DNA of 64,000 nucleotides from Trileptium ribeirensis (taxonomy: Eukaryota > Nematoda > Enoplea > Enoplida > Thoracostomopsidae), in NCBI GenBank assembly GCA_030248225.1, contig JASANE010010160.1, positions 1 through 64,000 on the forward strand, given 5' to 3'. The notes beneath the pieces were generated by a model. It was not told the DNA's origin and ran no database searches. It saw nothing but the letters and a program-made list of their open reading frames with translations. Both the position numbers and the translations under genes were made by a program. Positions 10,201 through 25,200 of the stretch are shown in pieces (the first letter of the stretch is position 1; each line of letters opens with the position of its first letter).

Positions 10201-13200
10201 AATGGATCTAACGGACGACCGATGTTGCCTCGGCTTTGTAGTCGTAGCGTTCCAGTGGTCACTATAGCTGCCACAAATATGAGGAATATGAGTCCCATAT
10301 AGTATTTACCTAAAACAGGATAAATGTGTGTATGACAACAACATGATTAAAATATATAAGTTAATATATAGTTTATATATTTTATATATACATCAAGATA
10401 CAATTTCCAAAATATATTGATATTTAAGATTTTTTCTTCAGCCCGAGAGTTGTTATAAAATATATAATAAGGAAATGGGTAAGAAATCGGTAAAACTCGG
10501 TGCCAAGTAAGAACGCGTGAATTCAGTGGACTCAACATTATATGCAGAAGTGAGTGGTACCATACAAAAGTCAGCGGGCACTATAAAGAGAAGTTGCGGA
10601 GGCCGTTTATGTCGGCCTACCTCGTAAACTGGGGAAGTCGTCTCCCACCCCCTCTCGCTACTGCGCCCCTAGTGACATACATGCTCATTAATACGTCATT
10701 GATTGCTGCTACGAAACTGGAGAATTAGGATGATCCAAAATTAATCAGGTCTTTAAGATATAATAGGCCCCGCACTGGGAAAATATGTCTCCAATAGTAT
10801 TTGTTTTATTTTACATGTCCATCACATAGGTTCACATAAGTGTCACATTCTTAACTTAGAGTTGATAATTAATTCCTGGTTAACCAACTGTTGATAAGTG
10901 TCGCACAATATATGTTATAAAATTTTACTGAGAGGCTTTCTTGAATCCCTTTACCCAGTAGTTCTAGGGCTGATGACATAGTAACGGACTGAACTGGCGA
11001 CGTATCCTATTGTCCCCTAATGAAATTAATTCGGAAGAAACGAAATTAATTTACACATTTTTAAATATTCTTGAAAGCGATATTTAATGCACTTGATTCA
11101 CAGAGTTAACTAAACTGAGCATTATGGCGGAGTGACACTGCGCGACAGACTATATCTCTTAACTCTTGAGACTAATATGGTGCCACATTTTTTACAAGTG
11201 CGCACACAGAAAACAGCATTCAAAGTAATTATTGTAAAAGTTTTGATAATACACAGCAACGAACCATTCTATTTATTTAATTGTGTGAAGTAGTATGTAA
11301 TCGTAATGTAATGTGCAATCTTTTATAATATGAAACAATTAGTAGGACAGATACGTGTTTCATTGGCGGTCGTTCGCCGGAATTTCTTATAATTTTAACC
11401 AATAACACCCGAAAAACATCTTTAAAACTTGTAAGCTATATATTAGTGATGTAATATGAGCAAATTTTTCGGTTGGGACCGGATCGTGGTCAGGTGTGGA
11501 CTTTTCAAGACTGGTCCATGATCTCGACAATCCGGACCGACTACTTCAAAAATCTATTTTGAACTAACAAACATGTTTTAGGATCTCATGGACAATCTCC
11601 ACCCCCCAGCATACACTAGGATGGAAATACTCCATGAGAGTTTTGGGTGATATTGTCCAAGAGGTTTTTCTTGGTTTTTGGGCACTTTCCAGGTAATGTC
11701 TTGGACTGCATATTATTGTTACTTATCATTATAGTAAAAAAATTATCACACTTGTTAAATTCACATAAAACTCATACAATAGTTCACATAATAAAACGTA
11801 ATATTCTAACAGTATGTAGTTAAGTATTTATAAGTTAGTTCTCATGACACGAATAACTCTTTCCTTCTATAACTCTTCTTCCAGGTCATTATTCAAGGTG
11901 TTTCGCAACGAAGTGCTGTCGCTGATCGACGACAACGAGAAAGCTATTCGCTGGATGCAGCAGAAGTGCCCGCTGGCAAACTCGATGCAGTGGTGCAAGT
12001 CTTGCCGTATCATTACGAACAGGACAAGGTACCCAAAAAGAAGAACTGCTGGACCTGGAAGTGCCAGACAAGAACAAAATTTAATTTTGTAAAACCATGA
12101 TAATTTACTATTGTGTTCAGGAAAATTTCAGCCTACCCAGCGATCTGGACCGTTTTGGGCCGATAAAGTTTACAGTGGGTACCGATTGGTACTCGGCATG
12201 ACAAGTATATATCTATTATAAAGCTGCGTTCATACGGTGAGTTTTTACCTTCATATCTGCAGCTCCATTTTTGACCTATATTCTAAATCTTAATGTTTTT
12301 CGAAACTTTTGTACTTCTTTTATTACCTTAACGTTTGAAGATGTTGACCTAACATTTGGAGCACGATCTGTTCATATATAATGTAAACACGGTCTGCTAG
12401 AAATCGGAACGAATTTTTTCTTATTTATTTGCGATTTTAACCTTACTGTTTTAAAAATACCTTTATTTATTTCATCGTTGAGTGAATGTTCAATTGGTCA
12501 TTAAAAAGATAGTATTTCAGATCTAATAGTGCTCAAACTTAAGAGTTAAAATCGAATAATGCTTAAAAGTTCAGATAAACCAGAATGGCCAAAAATTAGT
12601 ATACAATTTCGAATTTAAGTTCAAAACCTGAAAGTTTGAAGGTGAACGCACATTAAGTCACAAATTGTTTTTTCAGTTAACATAAAACTATTGGAAAACT
12701 ACTACATAAACTGCAACACTGTAAAAAGCCGAAGACACAGAAAATGATAATAAAAATGTCTCACCAATTAGCGGAATAACTTTAGACGTTGCCGGCATTT
12801 TATCAGCAACCATGAGCAATATAATAGCAAGTGACAGTAGTGCCGTAACGCCAAGCGAGACTTTCTCAGTATTTTCACCGGTTGATGAATGTGGAGTAAA
12901 AAATCCGACCATCGTTACAATTGTTATCAGTATGCTTGGAATAATCAAGTTCAACGTATAATACGATGGATTTCGTTCGAGAATAAAACGGTATGTTATG
13001 TCCACAAATGGTTCCGGGCAACACGAATAAATCTTGATATTTTGTGTAAAATGAAAATGAAGTAGTTTCCATTCGGTATTGTCGATATAGTAATCGAGAT
13101 TGTTTTGTAACGGTTCTGGATTGATAAACACCTTCGCACCGTCGTATGTCCACGATGCAAACATCATTGAACATCTCTGTGAACATTTATTTTATTATAG

Positions 13201-16200
13201 AACAGTGAAATTAATTGGTAATAATGTATGGAATGTGTAATATATGTGCTCAAATTAATACGTTATGTATCACTGCAGCATATTATGTAGAGCTACATAA
13301 CAAAATTGCTGTATAATTTATACATGAAAATCAGTAAATAGCGGAACTGAAGTTAAAAAGCTAAAGCCAAGCTAATGGCGTAAGCTATATGCATATTGTG
13401 CCGTCCTAGTTATTCAAAACTAAAGTTTGAGCCTTACCTTAACCTAAGTTCTTCATGTGAGCCTTGTATTAAGCCTAAAGCGCGTACTGTCGCCCACAAT
13501 AAACTTTTCCTTTTTAAAAGTATATAACGTTATATCCCTCAACTTTACTTTGGCCAAAATACATTTTGACAGGATATGTAACAGTTAGTACTGGGTAACG
13601 TCTGTAAAATTCATTGGCCAGCGCATAAACCTGTCGGCCGGCGACTAATCGGCGGAAGATTATTGCCAGTGGGCCGTCCGTTCACGATTTTCAATCGTTA
13701 ATGACCGCGAAATCTTTTGGTCATCTGGTCAGCAGTTATGTGGCCAAAAGGTTATGTTCGTTCGGCCGGCCGTGGTCTACATGTTTTACTGCTGTATAGC
13801 AACTGAATTGAATCAGGCAACTGAAACATTTGACGACACACATGTAATCGGCAGCAGCCAACATGCATAGATTTTATACCGTCTAGTACCATCTTGCTAT
13901 ATTTATGTATATAATATGTTTGTTTATTATTAAAGTAATATGCTTCAATGTTTACTCATAGAGTTCAAGGCCGGTTGTCGCTGAATAATATTGTAGTCTT
14001 TTTGTTGTCTGCCTATTGCCTGCCTCTCTGTTGTGGCTAGTATTCGGCACTTTAGTGGTTGCTTTTTACGCCGTTCCAAACCTTCATATGCAAATCGGTC
14101 AAATTTTCGAACAAATACGAAACAATCATTCACGATTATATTCGTATCACAATAAGAGAAGCTTCTTGGCAGTCTCCCGTCCATTGGCTGTCGCGCATCG
14201 ATTGAGCCCTCTGGCCTTCGTCCGACCCAAAATTTTACCTACCAATCCGTGACATCTGTACATTCGCTGATAACAAACACCACCGATGGCCTTAGTTATA
14301 CTCGAATACTTCCGTAGGCATTTTTATGCGGCACTATATTCCACTAACAGCCCAACTCTTTAGCTTTACGACAGAAAATTGTCGCTGTCAGCATCCAAGG
14401 ACACCGTCGAACAAGAAATCGAAACCACCAAATTTTAAATCACGGTTATATGTGTAAAATGAAACTCGACATTGTACTTGGTATTGTGCCTTTCCTGCTC
14501 TTTTGTAAAAACAGACGTTAGCAAAACAGTCTGCCAGCTATAGGAATAACACGGTGCTTTGAGTATTAAATCTTGAAACTATAAGCTGTAAAAATGGACA
14601 TATAAAACAGATAGCAGTGGCTGTCGAATAAATGTAGAAGCATAAAATTTTGGTGTTTTACCATCAGATTGATTCAATTACAAGCGTAAATGCGCGACCG
14701 GAAAAGAAGAGACTACTAACGATACTGCTCGCCACAGTGATTTTTAAACCCTTTAAACAATATGTTGATTCCTACACACAAAATAATAATGACTGTATAC
14801 AATGCCGTGTAAATTAGCTACACAAGGCAAATTATTGGCGGTGCCTGCACAAAATAAGACAATTCGTTGAAAGTATCCAAATGTAATTGTAGGAGAGTCA
14901 CTTAGTTCAGAGTAACAAGTGTCTATTACAGCCTCTAGATAAAGATATTTTGAAAGTTTAGGGCATATTTGTAGATGTGGCCAGCGGCAACTTTTTAAGG
15001 GCGAGCCGCAACTTTGAACTTTAATTTTGTAAACGGTTCGTTAATTTATTAAATTAAATGATTTCTGTGCAATGGACCCTACGGCGGCGTTCACGTTATA
15101 ATTTCCCCAACGTTTGGAACCTATGTACACCACACAGTGTCAGGCACACTTTTGACAACAGGGTGTCGTAGACACCATCATGTTTTAAAAAAAATTTTTA
15201 AAGGTAGCTAGTCACGCGTATTACAACTTCTCGACAGTTTCAGGCACACCCTATCTTTTGGCCTTTTTATAGACAGTGTTTGGAATTATTTGATCATGTT
15301 CATATGGACTAGATACAAATATCGTAAATTTAGAAAAAAACTACACAGGACAGTTGACTAATAAGCCGTAATTCGCGCTAAATTGGTAGCTAAGAGTGTG
15401 TACGACACTGTTAAGAAAAAATATAGTAGCTAGGAGTGTGTGGTACAACTGATTTACAGTATGGGTGTCACTCTGACTGTCTATACAGTAGGGCCGCGAC
15501 TACAGGGGGATAAAAGTTCCAAACAGCGATGACATTATAACGTGAACGCCGCATAAGCACTTAGTATGAAGCTTCGTCTAAGCGTTTCGGCATTTGGCGA
15601 TTTCTAAAAGTCAATGAGTTAGTATGCGGGTTTTCGCATAGCTTTGTCTAATGGTTGGTGCGAGTCTGGAGTGCAAGGTTTATTGCCCACCACAATTTAT
15701 CTCACTTTGGACACATCGTGCAATTTAGAAAGCTCTTTTATATTACTTTTCTTTACGGTAACTAAACGTAAATTTTCCTATGAACACATAAATATTTTGA
15801 GAGCTTTCCGACGTGTATTTCGTAGCACTAGACAACGGTAGTGTTACCATTAGCGTAAAAAATACAAACAAAATCTCAGGTGGCAATATTATCCTTGTAT
15901 TCTATGTGGACGACACGTGGGTAACAATTGTTCCTGTAGGCAAAAAGAAGCGTCTCACGAAGAAAGAATCCAAGGTAGTGACCGGGTCTAACCACTGCCC
16001 TTGTATATGCCAACTCAGCCGAATCCATTTTACCTTCAATGATCATCTTTAAAAGTAAGAAGATACTGAGCGAAGAATACTACGAGGGGATGACGGACGT
16101 CCGCAAGCTGATGGGTCAATAAAGACATGTTCCTTACGTGGTTCAAGGATGTTTTTCTTACATGCTGTGAACCCGAGCCTGAGGTGAGTAAGACTTAATT

Positions 16201-19200
16201 GTTTTGGGTGGGAACTCATCTCGGACCAATAACACGGAGGTGTTCACCACTAAGGAGCGCAACAGAATTAAGCTACTCAGAATTCCTTCTCACACGTCCA
16301 ATATTGTTCAACTATTAGATGTTGGCGTATTTGCCTAATGTAAAAGATATTGGGAACAGCGCGTATGGTTTAGCAAAAAGAACAATATGACTGATGATTT
16401 GATCGAACCACATATGGCGCCGTATTGGGGTAAGTATAGAGCACGGTTAAATAGAAAATCCAAATATGGTTATCAGCGCATTTCGCAAGACAGGTATCTA
16501 CCTATTCCATCTTGGCTCAGTTGACCCTGAGGCTTCGATGGTCGCCAACGCTCTTCTTGCAATATGTACGGAACACCAACCTTGCTGTAGCAACAAAGTC
16601 GACCAGGTAAGGTTGGATAACAGCTGTGTTACATGGACACCTATGGTTTCTAATGAGGTTGAGATAACCACAATTAAGGGACGACAAGCAACTGGACAGC
16701 AGCCTACGCCGTATTGCGAGCGACATGGACCGACGCTGGAGAACTACGAGGAAAGTAACACGGCGGATCACAACGAAGACGGTCGCGCGTACGCTGTACT
16801 CACAAACATGGAACCCGCCCACGACACCAACGGCTACTGCTATAGTTTCGACAGCTTTTTGGGTCCAGTAGCAAGCGACTCCGAAGTTGCGGCGGACATG
16901 CTAAGCCGAATGCAAGAACCCAGGGAGTTGTGATTACGACACCTGACAAAGTAGTTCTTCAGGAGAATGAAAAAAACTGCCACAAAGCGGAAAGTCTGAG
17001 CATGCCGGGACTGTGGGGTGTATTATAAGAATGATGCAAGTGGAAAATAATGAGTACAATGTATCGAATGTTATGAATGGGCACACAAGGACGCTTGTGG
17101 TGTTGCCACGAAGAGCAAATATTTTTGTAACCTGTGTTACAGAGAAGTAAGAGGCCTGCGTAGCGGACAGTAAACAAGCTGAACAAGTTTGATTTGTGGA
17201 TATGGCTCTAGCTTTAATGTAATCTTTGCTTAACTTTAACGGTTTGTTTAATGAAAGAACGTGAGTTATTGTCACGGAAGTATTCGCAAGTTTCGTTACA
17301 CCCGGCTTAAGCGAAGATTGAGAAGTGCACGAGTGTGCAAGGTATTCATGCCAGAATTGCACACGGTTTTTCTTGGTCGTCTGACATAGCACAGTGTAGT
17401 ACTTAGTCACAAACCGGAAATTTGAGCAATCACGTAGAGGATTTGTAGGTAAGATATTTCAATATTCCGGCTGCCTCTCTTTTACCCACAGATCAAACAT
17501 TGTTCCGCCTGAACGACCCGCAGGTACTGCAGGTGATGTGCAAATCTGATTGTTGCAGCTTCTTAGTTAAATGTTGTTTAATGGATGACAACACGGTATG
17601 TTATTTTGTTAGAGTCTAGATAGAAGACTACTGAATATAGCCGAATGGATCATATAAATTGGTGATTTGCGAACGAGCTGCTATTTTCATTTTTCGTTGC
17701 CTTTCAACTTGATGTATATTTGTGACTTTCATTTAGTCTAGTTAGGCATAGTTTTATTTTTCACACTGATTTTGCATTACATTAACCTGAGTGAAGGACC
17801 TGGTTGCACCTGATTGATACCTATCGCCATTATTCACCATATTGAGCGAGGTCGAAAACTGACACAATGTGAAAAAGCCAGTGTCGACCTAACAAGCAAA
17901 CTGTCGACTAAGCAATCACCAAGTGTCGACCTTAGATTAAATTACTTACGTAGTGTGGATGGATGTAGGTTCAAAGTGTCGGCTTAGCACGAGTTTACTA
18001 TAATCACACTCGTTTGCAAGTAACCTCTACCCTGAGTGCGTTTTACAATTTCCTCTAAATAGTTTTAGTAGGCAGCACATGTTGTTGCTCCAACCACGCA
18101 TACATACTTGACAGAAAAAATTATTTTTCTAGGTTTCTACGTTCTAGATACGTTTCTAGATACGATAACAGAATGGTCTACAGCCCGGCTTCTGAGTTTT
18201 GAAAAGTATATTATACTATTTCTGTTCCACCATTCTGATTGGAAATTACAATAATAACTATTTAAAACCCTATTGCTTAGTTTTTGCTATGTGGACAGTG
18301 TGCTATAGGCATCGCCTTAAAAACGGCAGAATTATTGTAACTATCGTTTCGGAAGATTAAAGAATTATTATATATCGTAAACTGTACATGGCATTTTGAA
18401 TTTTTAAGTCTATTAGCTTAGCGGTTGGTGTGTTAGCGTGTTTCCGGTTTAAAATATTACATTGAGTGTTATATAGTAATTTTATGATCAAGTTTCATGA
18501 TACTGATATTATGTTCAATCTGTTTCAATTCATTTCGGTCAACTAGCAGTTTCCTTGTAAGTTTAAATTATATATATTCAGCTATTAACAACAAAATAGC
18601 TGTATCTCGCAGTCCTGTTAAAAACAAATCGTTGGTCGATTCACACAATGTTGCCTCTTGGTGTGTTCAATCTGATTACGCCGCCGTGATACAATACTAT
18701 TCATGTCAATTTTTCAATCACTACGAAATGTCCCAACTTTCCAATTTCCGATCAGAATATAATGATATATTTGGGTGACAATGGTATATTTATTTGTAAA
18801 TTCAGTTCACCGTTATTGATACCAGAGGAACGCGAAGTAATTTTGTTTTATATACCTTCGAGTTCAATTTTTGTCTACAAACTTTCAAACGAGTACATGG
18901 ATTCTGGCCAATCATTAAATGTTGCTTTTGATGCTACTTCTCCACAGGGTAATAGTTAACAACATATTTGTATGGTATTTATCTATATTTTAACTACAAG
19001 CGACCCACAAACACTGTCTGCACATGTTCTTGATAGAATTGTATCTTTTGCAACTGCTGCAGCAATTTAGACTTCGGAGAAATTTTTGAAAAATGTATTT
19101 CCAATTGTCATAAAAATACGGCATGTTTGATCGAAAAAAGTGAGACAAAAACACTCTAAAAGTGAGACAAAAGCAAAACTGGTTTTTGTGGCTTACCTGA

Positions 19201-22200
19201 AAACGCTACTTCTTCGATAGATCAAAACAGATCTGATAAGTCAAACATTCAAAGTCATCGTACAAAATTGGATGTTGTACCCTTTGTTATCCGTACTATA
19301 TATCAAGATGGACAGCGTAGTCATAAATCCTGTATTTTAAGATTTGTTTCAAAGAAAGTTATTCGGGTGATAAAATGGCATTTCTAAAAGGAGCTTGAAA
19401 TGAAATTGATACTGATAACGAACTAAGTAATTAAAAGAAACGATGTTTTGTTCGTTTTGTTTTAACATTTGCTGAACGTAAAAAAGGCAGAAATTTACGT
19501 CAGGAGCTCAAGATATGCCGTAAGAAGAAAGAAGACGTGATCATCAAGCGTAGTAAAATCGTTTTACGATCAAAGAACCGAACAAGGATATATGGCCACA
19601 TTACCGTTAGTATTCCGGAAAACTAGCTGACACCAGCCCTGGTGCTGTCGACAGTACATTGAAATTTGTAGACTAAAATACAAGCGGACTATTACTAAAT
19701 GTCCTAGTTTTAGATCGGACTGATTGTATAATTGTTGTTACAGAGTCTGGCTTTAAGAGCTAACGTTTCTAATTATTTTTTGATAAAATCAATAATTCAT
19801 TCCACATTTTACGCAATGATGAAAAAAATATGGATGTGGTGTCCTTTTTCTCAGTCCGCAATATTTAGACTTTTTGATAATTGAAAAATAACAACAGATT
19901 GTGTTAAAAAGTTGTTTTTGACATTAGTACAGGGTACTTATTGTAGGACTGTTTCGAAAGTTAGATTCATTGCGGTGTAGCGTTCACCCACCCCCAAATA
20001 AAAAATGATTGTACAAACGATTTGTTGTTAACTTTGCATCGTATGTGCTGTTATTCAAATAATTGTTTTATTGTATTGATAGGCGATGTTAATTACCCTG
20101 CTACTGATTGGTCAGCTAATACGTATCCTTCGGATGTAGCTGATCATTCGGTTTATGCTTTCTGTATGCCTTTTGCTTTGAGCAGTTGATTTTTGACCCT
20201 ACACATTAGGATGGAAATACTTTAGATTTAGTGTTTGTCAATAAGCCACACCTGCGTGCAACCACAGAAGTTAGCGATAATTTTTGTCATTCTGATCACT
20301 TTTCTATCGAAGGTTTGTTAGTTCCTGTGGTTTAATGCCCATGAATAAAGTAAAGCGGATCAAAAACTTTAGAAAGACTGACTATGTTGCTTTGAATGAA
20401 TATCTAGTTAATGTTGATTGGAATGCGTCTTTTAAGGCATATTCTGGTATTGATAATTTATTGTGTGCATTTAACTCAAGAACTGACCATGCGATATCTA
20501 TTATGTTTCGATCATTCCCGTAACAATTTTTCATAAACAATATAAATGGTCTAAAAACAAGAATATTACAAGCCAAACACAGGATGTTACATTAGCTTTT
20601 TAAAAACACGTTACCAATATAAATTAAATGAAAAGATGTGGAGAAAATGCGCTAAAAATGTTAGGATTTCCAAAAGGCGTGATATAGTTAAAGTAGAATA
20701 TAAAATTGGGAAGAGCAAAAGCCGAAAATCATTCTATAATTTTTTGCATAGCAAATTAAAACTCAAAAATGAAAAAGCGGTGACAATCGTACTGCTGTAT
20801 TTAATGATTTTGATAAAGCTACGTACTTCAATAATTATTCTAAATCGGGTTTTATTAAAGATAATCAAAAGAGATGGGCAAATCTCTCTGAACAATCTGT
20901 GAACGTATTAGTAAATTTTGAAATCTCTAAAAATCAGAGCTATAAATTAGAATTTGAAATTAGTAAAATTGGAGCTTTAGGAAATTTATTTCCAAACATA
21001 ATTATGGTCCTGACGGTTTTCACAATGTTACATTCGTAAAATCAGTAAAAGAACTGTGTTTCTGTTAACATTATTGTGCAAAAATCGTTTCAATTGATAA
21101 CACTTCCCAAAATGTTGAAAACAACTAAGGTTATAGGCTTTGCATAATAAAGGTAAAAGAAATTTGATTTCAAATTACGCTCGGATTAATCTTTTATGTA
21201 TTTTACGTGACGCTCTCGAATTCTGGGTTAAAGATGCTTTTGTGGACATCATGCTAGAAAATAACTTATTTGATAACTTTCGATGTGGTTGCACTAAATT
21301 TCAATCCACTGTTACCAATCTGTTAGTAACTCTAGATGAATGGACAAAAACTACAAATAATGGTAAATAAGTAGATATAATGTATTTAGATTTCTCCAAA
21401 GCTTTTGACTCAGTTTATCATGCAAAGCTTATACAATCGGTTTATCAGGCAAATGCTTAGGTTGGATAATAAGTTATATATTTAAAATGTATCAGTTTGT
21501 AGCGATAAATGAATGTCGATCATATTTGTTTGAGATACAGTCTGACGTACCTCAAGGCAGTATTCTTGTTACAATACTTTTCTGATTTTTGCTAGGGGCA
21601 TATATAATGCAGCAAATTGTACTCATATTAGTCTTTTTGCCGACGAAGCTAAGCTGCATTTTACTTTTGATGATACATTATACAAGTCTATTGCATGATG
21701 TATTATAAACTAGCGTCTTGGGATCTCTCTTATTCAGTGTTTACATTGTATTAATCACTGATATGATAATAGCATGTGGACTCAATACGCATTGTTACGT
21801 CGACGAGATTCAAATATACACTAATTTCAGCGATAAACAATTAACCAAAGTCACTGATTCTGTCCAAGCGATGGCTTAAAAGTGGCAGTCTAAAACTCAA
21901 TTTCTCAAACAACAAAATAATAGTAGTTACCCCGCGCCCGATGAAATGTCGGGTATAGGTGTCTCTGGCCACATAATTAAACTATACCATGTTCTGAAAA
22001 TTCTTGGTGTTTATCTCGACAGAACTCTTTCTACGAGGAACCATATTGCAAATATATCTCGCGTGTGTGCTTGGCAAATTGGCAAGATGTGTATTTTAAG
22101 ATGGAATACTGTGCGCTGCATGGAATGTTCTCATATAATGTGCCGTATTGACTACTGTAATTCATTATATTACGGGTTATCTAACGTACAGTTAGAACGA

Positions 22201-25200
22201 TTACATCGAGCCCGTGCAAATATACTGGTATCTGGAGCACGATTCCGAGGTCATGTAACACCTATAATGCGAGATTTGCATTTGTTACCAATTCAACAAA
22301 TGATTTGCTTAAAGATCATTTCACTGGTTCATTCAATTCTATTCTAGACTTCAAACTTCAGCTATATCTGTCAGACATGATCGTTATCTCTCATGTTGCG
22401 CGTTATGTGCTGTACGATCATAAAACGTTGCGACTCTATATGGCAGATGCTTTGAGTATATAGGACCCAATTTATTGAATACGCTGCCGATGTCACTGCG
22501 AAGAGATGAACTAATGATGAAAGAATTTAATAATACTGCGCTTACTTAAAATTACTTGTTCCAATAACAATCAAAGTACTGCGATTTTGAAACGCCCAAT
22601 AGGACGTTAGAAAAACATCGATTCTAACTATATCTTATTCGCTTTTACAAGATGACTTAACAAGCAATAATTGTTCTTCTGACATGCAAATGTCTTTGGC
22701 AATTTCGAAATGTAATTTGTTGCGTTTAGATTATAAAGTTCCTAATGCAGAATACTTCTTAGACAAGTGAGCTATCTGTTTGTGTGACTCAGTATCTTGG
22801 TATTGAGCTAAATTCAAATCTTAAATTTTCAGGACATATGAATTATTTGGTGACTACCAGTGCCAGACCTGTTTACAATATTCACTGTAACTTTCAATAT
22901 AAAAATTCGACATTTTTATTAATTGTGTTTTGTATTTTCGTCAGGCCAATCTTAGAGTATTGTAACAAGTTTTGGAACCCATACCAAGGTGGCATTATTA
23001 AACGAATTGAAGGTGTCCAGTGACAATTCACCCGTACGATACTTGGTTTCTGGACTAACCTATAAATAAAGGATTGAACAACTAAATATTGGAACTCTTG
23101 AATATTGACGATTGTACAAGCATGTGGTGATGGTATATAAAATACTATGTAATTTAGTTGATGCTTGCGGTTAGGAATACTTTAAATTACTATTCGCAAA
23201 GATTTCATTCATGTAAGTTCTAATTAGCATTCTATCGGTTAACCGTTCGAAAGTACTCTTTTGCAAATTTAGAGTAAATATGTCGTAACGTTGCCGAGAC
23301 AAGCAACTTTTAAATTGCGTTCATGGGAACGTTATCTGTCGCGTTCCCTATTGGTAAAGCATTTTGAAGCCTAAATGGTCCGCACTTACCAAACCATGCC
23401 TTTTCGTTGTTTTGGTGTTTTATTATCTATGTTCTTAGTTCTTATTGTGATTGGCTGTTAAAATAAATGAACAAGTCGGGATGAACGCCAGTCACCACGG
23501 TTCACCACACTGCGTGCTGTTTTGCTTCCACTTCTCATCTCTGGAACTTCGTATCCTGATTGAATTCTTGTGGCTAAGCAATGGCTTGTGGCAATGAAAT
23601 ATACTGTTCAACTTGAAAAAATACGCTACGAATTCGTCCATACGCTAGCATTATTTGTTATAAACTTGCTCCAAGTGTCGAGGCCTGTATTTTTGAATCT
23701 TGGCTAAAATTGTGAGATGGACAAAGAGTCATTGCTACTTGAATCCGCTGCACCGATTATTTAAATTTAGTAATGGTAAAGCGGTATTTTTACCTGCATA
23801 TCAAATGGAAAGTAAGTCATATCCAAGCTACAAGCGATCTTGATGATATTAGCACGAAAACAAACCATGCTTCCAGTGTAGTTGATGACAACGTTAGTGA
23901 CGATTTCGTTCTCTCGAACATTCATGTCGGCACTAAATCCCAAAAAAATTACAGGTAAAGAACGAGTATGAATATATAGTTCAGGCAAGCTACCTAGATT
24001 TAAAATGGTAAAATCCGTTAGAAACGATAGGATTTGATTGTTTCCAGGTGGATTTTCGAAGGGTAAACCGATTTGACAGGAATAAGGCAGATAATCATAC
24101 TATTTGGTGATAGAAAATTGACAAGCGTAATACCCATCGTTGAGTGATGTCACATAACAAAGGAGATAGCATATAGTATGTCAATACTATATTCGCGGCC
24201 AACGGGTTTTATGCATTAACTTTACCTAAAGAATTGTCGGAATTGTCGTTCGTTGCGACGAGAATTAATTTTTTGTCCACAAAAATAGCGAAATAATACG
24301 TTGGGATGTAACTGTACAAGAGGTGTTTTAAAATTTACTTGCTCAAGTTATAATAAATTCAACTTTAATATTTTGCTCTGACGTTTATGATATTTGCTTC
24401 GATTCGAGTGGAATTTTCATAGTAAATGCACACGTTAAATATCTGCAGCATTCATCTATTTCTAATACCGCTGCAAAATAATGCACGAGAAAATCCAAAA
24501 CGCTATTGCAATCCAAATGTATTGAAATGTTAACAGCTCAACATTGAATGTTTTCACATTGTTCTCCGACTGATGCTGTTGATATTATCACTATTCTTCC
24601 CAGTGGAAGACTGACCATGAGAAACAGCAGAAGCGGGAAATTTAACATTGAACACGCCTTTAGCAAGCAATTCTCGAGGGAAAACAATTAATAATTTACA
24701 AACCATAATTAGAACAAGAATCTACGTAATTTCTCATTAGATCCTGCAAAACATTACATCTGCTGCTATATATTCATCCAGGTTAATCATTCAAAGAGGA
24801 GCAGAGAATTAAAAAACTTCGAATAGCATAAATTACAAAATAAAATAGCTTGACATACATAAAATATACAAAATAATACGCAAATGTATCATTAGGAAAT
24901 AATACAAAAATAGGTTCACATGTCAACACGCTACTCGATCTATGCGAACTTTGTTTTATTGTTAGCACAATATTCGTTTTTATTAGATAGCTTATGGCAC
25001 AGACATGCATAAATGTAACTTGCGAAGTGCAGAATAATTTTTTTAAATTCTGTAAGGAAGCTGTCATGAGAGAAAAAAATCTGCGTTTATGCTCGGTTTC
25101 ATATTCTAAAATGATCTGGAAATTCAGCGAATTGAAAATTTGCGACTGCGTGAAGATAATTTAGAATATAGAAACTTCTTTGCAGTCAGCCAGTCTACTT

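Larger units (their letters stand above)
20081..23200 (+). mobile_element. Decayed non-LTR retrotransposon (LINE A), interrupted by LINE B
   Basis: The order agrees with one Jockey/CR1-like element on the plus strand. Endonuclease remnants are GDVNYPATDW (20081), LDLVFVNKPHL and SDHFSIEG (20220-20310). RT remnants are SNYARINLL...ENNLFDNFRCG (21140-21300), VDIMYLDFSKAFDSVYHAKL (21371-21430), VPQGSIL (21548) and LFADEAKL (21630). The C-terminal part is YLGIELNSNLKFSGHMN...LVRP-type FVRPILEYCNKFWNPY (22784-22990) and a QFTRTI segment. Multiple frameshifts and stops are present. It lies antisense in intron 4. Confidence 0.72.

Noticed and set aside
16934..17410. 158-codon minus-strand ORF
   Set aside because: It is antisense to the tail of the pogo relic and has no motif; most likely a chance frame.
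24440..24660. Possible duplicate TM2-like exon of the receptor in intron 3
   Set aside because: A hydrophobic frame with a GEQCEN word looked suggestive, but it has stops and no alignable TM2 or splice sites.
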